A stretch of 22,565 nt of DNA from Caryophanales bacterium (lineage in GTDB: Bacteria; Bacillota_I; Bacilli_A; RF39; UBA660), in assembly GCA_016291995.1 (NCBI GenBank), contig JAEEZV010000020.1:1-22565 (forward strand), read 5' to 3'. The notes beneath the pieces are model-generated. The model saw only the letters and a list, made by a program, of their open reading frames with translations. It was not told the DNA's origin and searched no databases. Shown piece by piece: positions 19,911 to 22,565 of this stretch (positions are counted from its first letter, which is position 1; every line of letters starts with the position of its first letter). The position numbers were made by a program, and so were the translations under genes.

Positions 19911-20492
19911 ATGGAACAAGGAAAAAATAAAAATGGAGTAAATTTATTACTTGTCTTTATTATTGTTATTTTAGCTGCATTGTGTGTGCTATTTGCTACT
20001 GGAACTATAAAATTAAATTCAAAAGAAACTGCAAACGAAAGTAATAATCAAATTAGTGATAATACTAACGTTGATAATACTTCAACGGATTTACTAAATA
20101 GTAATATAATTGTTACTCAAAATGGTAAAGTTATATCTAACGATGTACCAAGTGATTTATCAGGTAAATATGTTAATCCTGGTAGTAGCAATAATGATTA
20201 TTTTGAAATAACTAATGAAAACATAATTGTTTCTAGATCTAATTGTTCAAATGGTGGTGCGGTAACCATTGAAAAAAGTCAATTAAGACTATACATAGAC
20301 TATTTAGATACTTATCGCGAACACGATAAATATGTAACCATTAAATTAGAAGCAATTGATACTAAAACAAATGAAGTTATGGGAACATATGTCTACATTG
20401 GTAATTCGTCATTTGGAGGTTCATATAAATTTAAAACTATTGAACCAACTTGTACTAGCGGTGAGGGCTATTTCTATGAAAAAGCAAATTAA
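19911..20492 (+). CDS. Membrane-anchored extracytoplasmic protein, unknown function
   Basis: 193 residues. A basic start (MEQGKNKNG) leads into a hydrophobic helix (about 11-31, NLLLVFIIVILAALCVLFAT), then a linker rich in N/S/T/D (about 36-65) and a beta-rich outer domain. That domain has DLSGKYVNPGSSNNDYFEIT, an NCSNGG segment and, near the end, TCTSGEGYF; the two cysteines may pair. There is no lipobox. The ATG follows AAAGGAG. It is monocistronic with its own promoter and terminator, and is the third protein of this architecture here (with 902 and 17714). Function unknown. Confidence 0.75.
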   Translation: MEQGKNKNGVNLLLVFIIVILAALCVLFATGTIKLNSKETANESNNQISDNTNVDNTSTDLLNSNIIVTQNGKVISNDVPSDLSGKYVNPGSSNNDYFEITNENIIVSRSNCSNGGAVTIEKSQLRLYIDYLDTYREHDKYVTIKLEAIDTKTNEVMGTYVYIGNSSFGGSYKFKTIEPTCTSGEGYFYEKAN

Positions 20493-20506
20493 TAGTTTAA
20501 ACAATT

Positions 20507-20531
20507 GAATAAGCATAGACTTATTCTTTTT
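20507..20531 (+). terminator. Terminator of the 19911 gene
   Basis: The stem GAATAAG/CTTATTC (20507-20513, 20520-20526) with a 6-nt loop is followed by TTTTTT. Confidence 0.75.
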
Positions 20532-20601
20532 TACTGAATTTATTTAAAATTATGTGATATATATGTAATAGATGACTGCTGTAAGGCGTTTTAAGGCATA
20601 G

Positions 20602-20629
20602 AAAAACCGAACATCTGTGGTGTTCGGTT
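20602..20629 (-). terminator. Terminator of tRNA-Gly
   Basis: A perfect 9-bp stem AACCGAACA/TGTTCGGTT (20605-20613, 20621-20629) with a 7-nt loop is followed on the minus strand by TTTTTC. It lies just downstream of the tRNA. Confidence 0.8.
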
Positions 20630-20639
20630 ATAACTTCAA

Positions 20640-20714
20640 TGGAGCAGATGAGGGGAGTCAAACCCCCGTCACAGCCTTGGCAAGGCCGTATTCTAGTCGT
20701 TGAACCACATCTGC
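20640..20714 (-). tRNA. tRNA-Gly (anticodon GCC)
   Basis: 75 nt including the encoded CCA (20640-20642). The acceptor stem GCAGATG/CATCTGC is perfect. The anticodon arm is CGGCC-TTGCCAA-GGCTG, giving anticodon GCC (Gly). The T arm is GGGGT/CCCTC-like around TTGACTC, with one weak pair. It has its own promoter and terminator. No integrase or repeated tRNA 3' end is seen nearby, so it does not appear to be an occupied attachment site. Confidence 0.96.
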
Positions 20715-20724
20715 AAGTAAGTTA

Positions 20725-20752
20725 ATTATAGCAAAAATAATCTAAAAATCAA
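20725..20752 (-). promoter_or_regulatory. Promoter of tRNA-Gly
   Basis: TTGATT (20747-20752), 16 bp, then TATAAT (20725-20730) with an extended TGC, on the minus strand. It is back to back with the ffh promoter. Confidence 0.7.
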
Positions 20753-20758
20753 GGTTTT

Positions 20759-20788
20759 TTGTGAAATTTATTAATTTTAGTGTATAAT
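20759..20788 (+). promoter_or_regulatory. Promoter of ffh
   Basis: TTGTGA (20759-20764), 18 bp, then consensus TATAAT (20783-20788). The predicted leader is about 11 nt. Confidence 0.6.
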
Positions 20789-20805
20789 TACTTTAGGTGA
20801 CGTAT

Positions 20806-22113
20806 ATGTTTGAGAATTTAAGTGATAGACTTCAAGATATAGCCCATAAAATTAAGGGTTATGGAAAAATTACTGAAGAAAATATTGCTCCGATGATGAG
20901 AGAGATTAGATTATCTTTACTTGAAGCGGATGTAAATTATAAAGTTGTAAAAGAGTTTACTAATAATGTTAAAGAGAAGGCACTTGGAGAAGAAGTTAGT
21001 AAAAGTATAAATCCTGGAGACTTATTTGTTAAGATTGTTAGAGATGAATTAAAGGAATTATTAGGTGGAGATAGCGCACCATTAACTATTAATAATGGGT
21101 TGACTACGGCAATGCTGGTTGGTTTACAAGGTTCTGGTAAGACTACGACTATTGGTAAATTAGCTTTATTTTTAAGAAAGAAACATAGTAAAAAGCCATT
21201 ACTTGTAGCTTGTGACGTATATAGACCAGCGGCAATTGATCAATTAGTTCAGATTGGTAAAGAATTAAATATTGAAGTATATAGTGAAGGAAAGGGTAAT
21301 CCTGTTGAGATTGCTAAGAATGCTATTAACTATGCTAAAGAGAATAAATTTGATTATGTACTAATAGATACAGCTGGTAGACTTCATATTGATGAAGAAT
21401 TAATGGATGAACTAAAAAATATCAGTAGTTCTGTTAATCCTAATGAAACACTACTTGTGATAGATGCAATGATGGGTCAAGATGCAATTAATGTTATTAC
21501 AGGATTTAATGATAGTCTTAAACTTACAGGTGTTATTTTAACTAAATTAGATGGAGATACTCGTGGTGGTGTAGCTTTATCTGTAAGGCATTTAACAAAT
21601 ATACCAATTAAATTTGTTGGTGTTAGTGAAAAGATGGATGGTCTTACGGAATTTCATCCTGATAGAATGGCCGATAGAATTATTGGAATGGGAGATGTTA
21701 TTTCTCTAGTTGAAAAGGTACAAGACGAAATAGATGAAAAAGAAGCCGAAAAAATGGCTAAGAAGATGACTAAAGGTAAATTTGATTTAGAAGATTTCTT
21801 AGCTCAATTGAATCAGATAAAGAAATTAGGACCTCTAGAAAACTTAATTAAGATGATTCCTGGAGCTAAAAAGATGGGAATAGATAATGTGAAGGTAGAC
21901 CCTAAACAAATGGCTCATATCGAAGCAATTGTGCTTTCAATGACGCCAGAGGAAAGACATAATCCCGATATAATTAAAGCTAGCAGAAAAGAAAGAATTG
22001 CTAAGGGATGTGGACTTACTGTTACGGATGTTAATAAATTACTTAATCAGTTTGAAGAAATGAAAAAAATGATGAAAATGATTGGTAACAATAAATTTAA
22101 AATGCCATTTTAA
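20806..22113 (+). CDS. ffh: Signal recognition particle protein Ffh
   Basis: 435 residues, the usual length. SRP54-type GTPase that, with SRP RNA, delivers nascent membrane proteins to FtsY. The N domain is at 1-90 (MFENLSDRLQDIAHKIKGYG). The G domain carries GLQGSGKTTT (106-115), DTAGRL (188-193) and TKLDGDTRGG (246-255). The methionine-rich M domain (about 300-435) includes FDLEDFLAQLNQIKKLGPL and RKERIAKGCG (394-403), then the Met-rich tail KKMMKMIGNN. The ATG behind AGGTGA is used; a GTG at 20797 is inside that site. The customary ylxM and ftsY neighbours are absent. Monocistronic and convergent with metK. Confidence 0.98.
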   Translation: MFENLSDRLQDIAHKIKGYGKITEENIAPMMREIRLSLLEADVNYKVVKEFTNNVKEKALGEEVSKSINPGDLFVKIVRDELKELLGGDSAPLTINNGLTTAMLVGLQGSGKTTTIGKLALFLRKKHSKKPLLVACDVYRPAAIDQLVQIGKELNIEVYSEGKGNPVEIAKNAINYAKENKFDYVLIDTAGRLHIDEELMDELKNISSSVNPNETLLVIDAMMGQDAINVITGFNDSLKLTGVILTKLDGDTRGGVALSVRHLTNIPIKFVGVSEKMDGLTEFHPDRMADRIIGMGDVISLVEKVQDEIDEKEAEKMAKKMTKGKFDLEDFLAQLNQIKKLGPLENLIKMIPGAKKMGIDNVKVDPKQMAHIEAIVLSMTPEERHNPDIIKASRKERIAKGCGLTVTDVNKLLNQFEEMKKMMKMIGNNKFKMPF

Positions 22114-22138
22114 AAGAACTAAATGATTAGTTCTTTTA
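22111..22138. terminator. Bidirectional terminator between ffh and metK
   Basis: A perfect 12-bp stem (22111-22122/22127-22138, TAAAAGAACTAA against TTAGTTCTTTTA) has loop ATGA. Both stop codons, TAA of ffh (22111-22113) and TAG of metK (22119-22121), lie inside the same arm. Confidence 0.85.
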
Positions 22139-22565
22139 TTTTTTCCCATGGAAAATTATTTCTTCCAAAATGACCATAGCTAGCTGTTTCATAATAGATT
22201 GGTCTTAATAAATTTAATTCTTTTATGATATTATCAACACTGAAGTTGAAATTTTTATTTACTATTTCATATATTCTTTCTAGTGGTATTTTATTGGTAT
22301 TAAATGTTTCAATACCAATATTAATTGGATATTCTCTTCCTATGGAATAGGCTACGGATATTTCACATCTATCACATAATTTATGGTATACAAGATTTTT
22401 AGCAACATATCTAGCATAATATGCGGCACTTCTATCTACTTTTGATGGATCTTTGCTACTGAAACAACCACCACCTACTTTTGAGGCACTACCATATGAA
22501 TCAACAACTATTTTTCTACCGGTAGTACCACTATCAGCAAAAGGACCACCAATAGTAAATGAACC
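22119..22565 (-). CDS. metK: S-adenosylmethionine synthetase, C-terminal part
   Basis: Partial: 148 residues run to the right edge. MetK makes S-adenosylmethionine from methionine and ATP. Recognised segments are FTIGGPFADSGTTGRKIVVD, FSSKDPSKVDRSAAY, YARYVAKNLV, ETFNTNKIP and, near the end, RPIYYETASYGHFGR and NFPWEK. The RK pair and the KDPSKVD lysines and aspartate of the active site are present. The glycine loop differs from the usual form: DSYGSASKVGGGCFSSKD replaces the more common YGGxxxHGGGAFSGKD. Convergent with ffh. Confidence 0.93.
   Translation of the reverse strand, partial: GSFTIGGPFADSGTTGRKIVVDSYGSASKVGGGCFSSKDPSKVDRSAAYYARYVAKNLVYHKLCDRCEISVAYSIGREYPINIGIETFNTNKIPLERIYEIVNKNFNFSVDNIIKELNLLRPIYYETASYGHFGRNNFPWEKIKELII

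Noticed and set aside
20640..20714. tRNA-Gly as an attachment site for an integrated element
   Set aside because: No integrase gene and no repeat of the tRNA 3' end was seen in the window.
1..22565. TGA read as tryptophan, as in Mycoplasma
   Set aside because: Conserved genes are full length under the standard code and their tryptophans are TGG; only the absence of TGA stops is notable.

Overview
This window comes from a low-GC (roughly 30% G+C) Gram-positive-type bacterium, most likely an uncultured member of the Bacilli close to the Erysipelotrichales/RF39/Mycoplasmatota branch. That placement is an inference from three things: strong GGAGG and GGTGAT ribosome-binding sites, Firmicutes-style housekeeping neighbourhoods (rpsF-ssb-rpsR-rplI, ysxC-der), and a small SpoVIF-like protein. 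The genetic code is standard (Trp is TGG), but none of the 30 genes whose 3' end is visible stops at TGA: 22 use TAA and 8 use TAG.

Layout. 1-2500 (minus): the rpsF-ssb-rpsR operon behind a structured leader, then a membrane-anchored protein, rplI, a 61-aa orphan and the start of an unidentified gene. 2545-4817 (minus): a SpoVIF-like gene with its own promoter and the ysxC-der GTPase operon, divergent from a PflX-like radical SAM gene (4847-5737). 5741-8846 (minus): an ORF6N/PLD-like protein, a YugP-like membrane zinc peptidase and cysS. 8970-12881: gmk (plus), a DUF853 ATPase-DUF362-small protein operon (minus) and apt (plus). 12957-16130: a metallophosphoesterase, a HExxH membrane protein lying between two copies of a 30-bp direct repeat, and a class II Fic protein. 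16265-20492: an accessory stretch with a second HExxH protein, small anchored proteins, an XRE regulator and, divergent from it, two tandem zinc-ribbon membrane proteins. 20640-22565: tRNA-Gly(GCC), ffh and the 3' part of metK.

The DNA is very compact; no gene-free stretch exceeds 300 bases. Most promoters have an extended -10 (TGN-TATAAT), and most inferred 5' leaders are only about 10-20 nt. The main exception is the ~50-nt rpsF leader, which looks autoregulatory. Most transcription units end in a short hairpin that contains the stop codon, and convergent pairs usually share one hairpin. Several upstream in-frame codons are false starts: the Shine-Dalgarno site lies inside the longer reading frame, so shorter starts are given for rpsR, ysxC, cysS, gmk, apt, ffh, fic and others.

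The most unusual parts are the repeat-flanked HExxH gene (13835-15237), the nested inverted repeats between the XRE regulator and the zinc-ribbon genes (18542-18626), and the SpoVIF-like promoter built on a palindrome (2800-2819). No CRISPR array, insertion sequence, integrase or rRNA is present.
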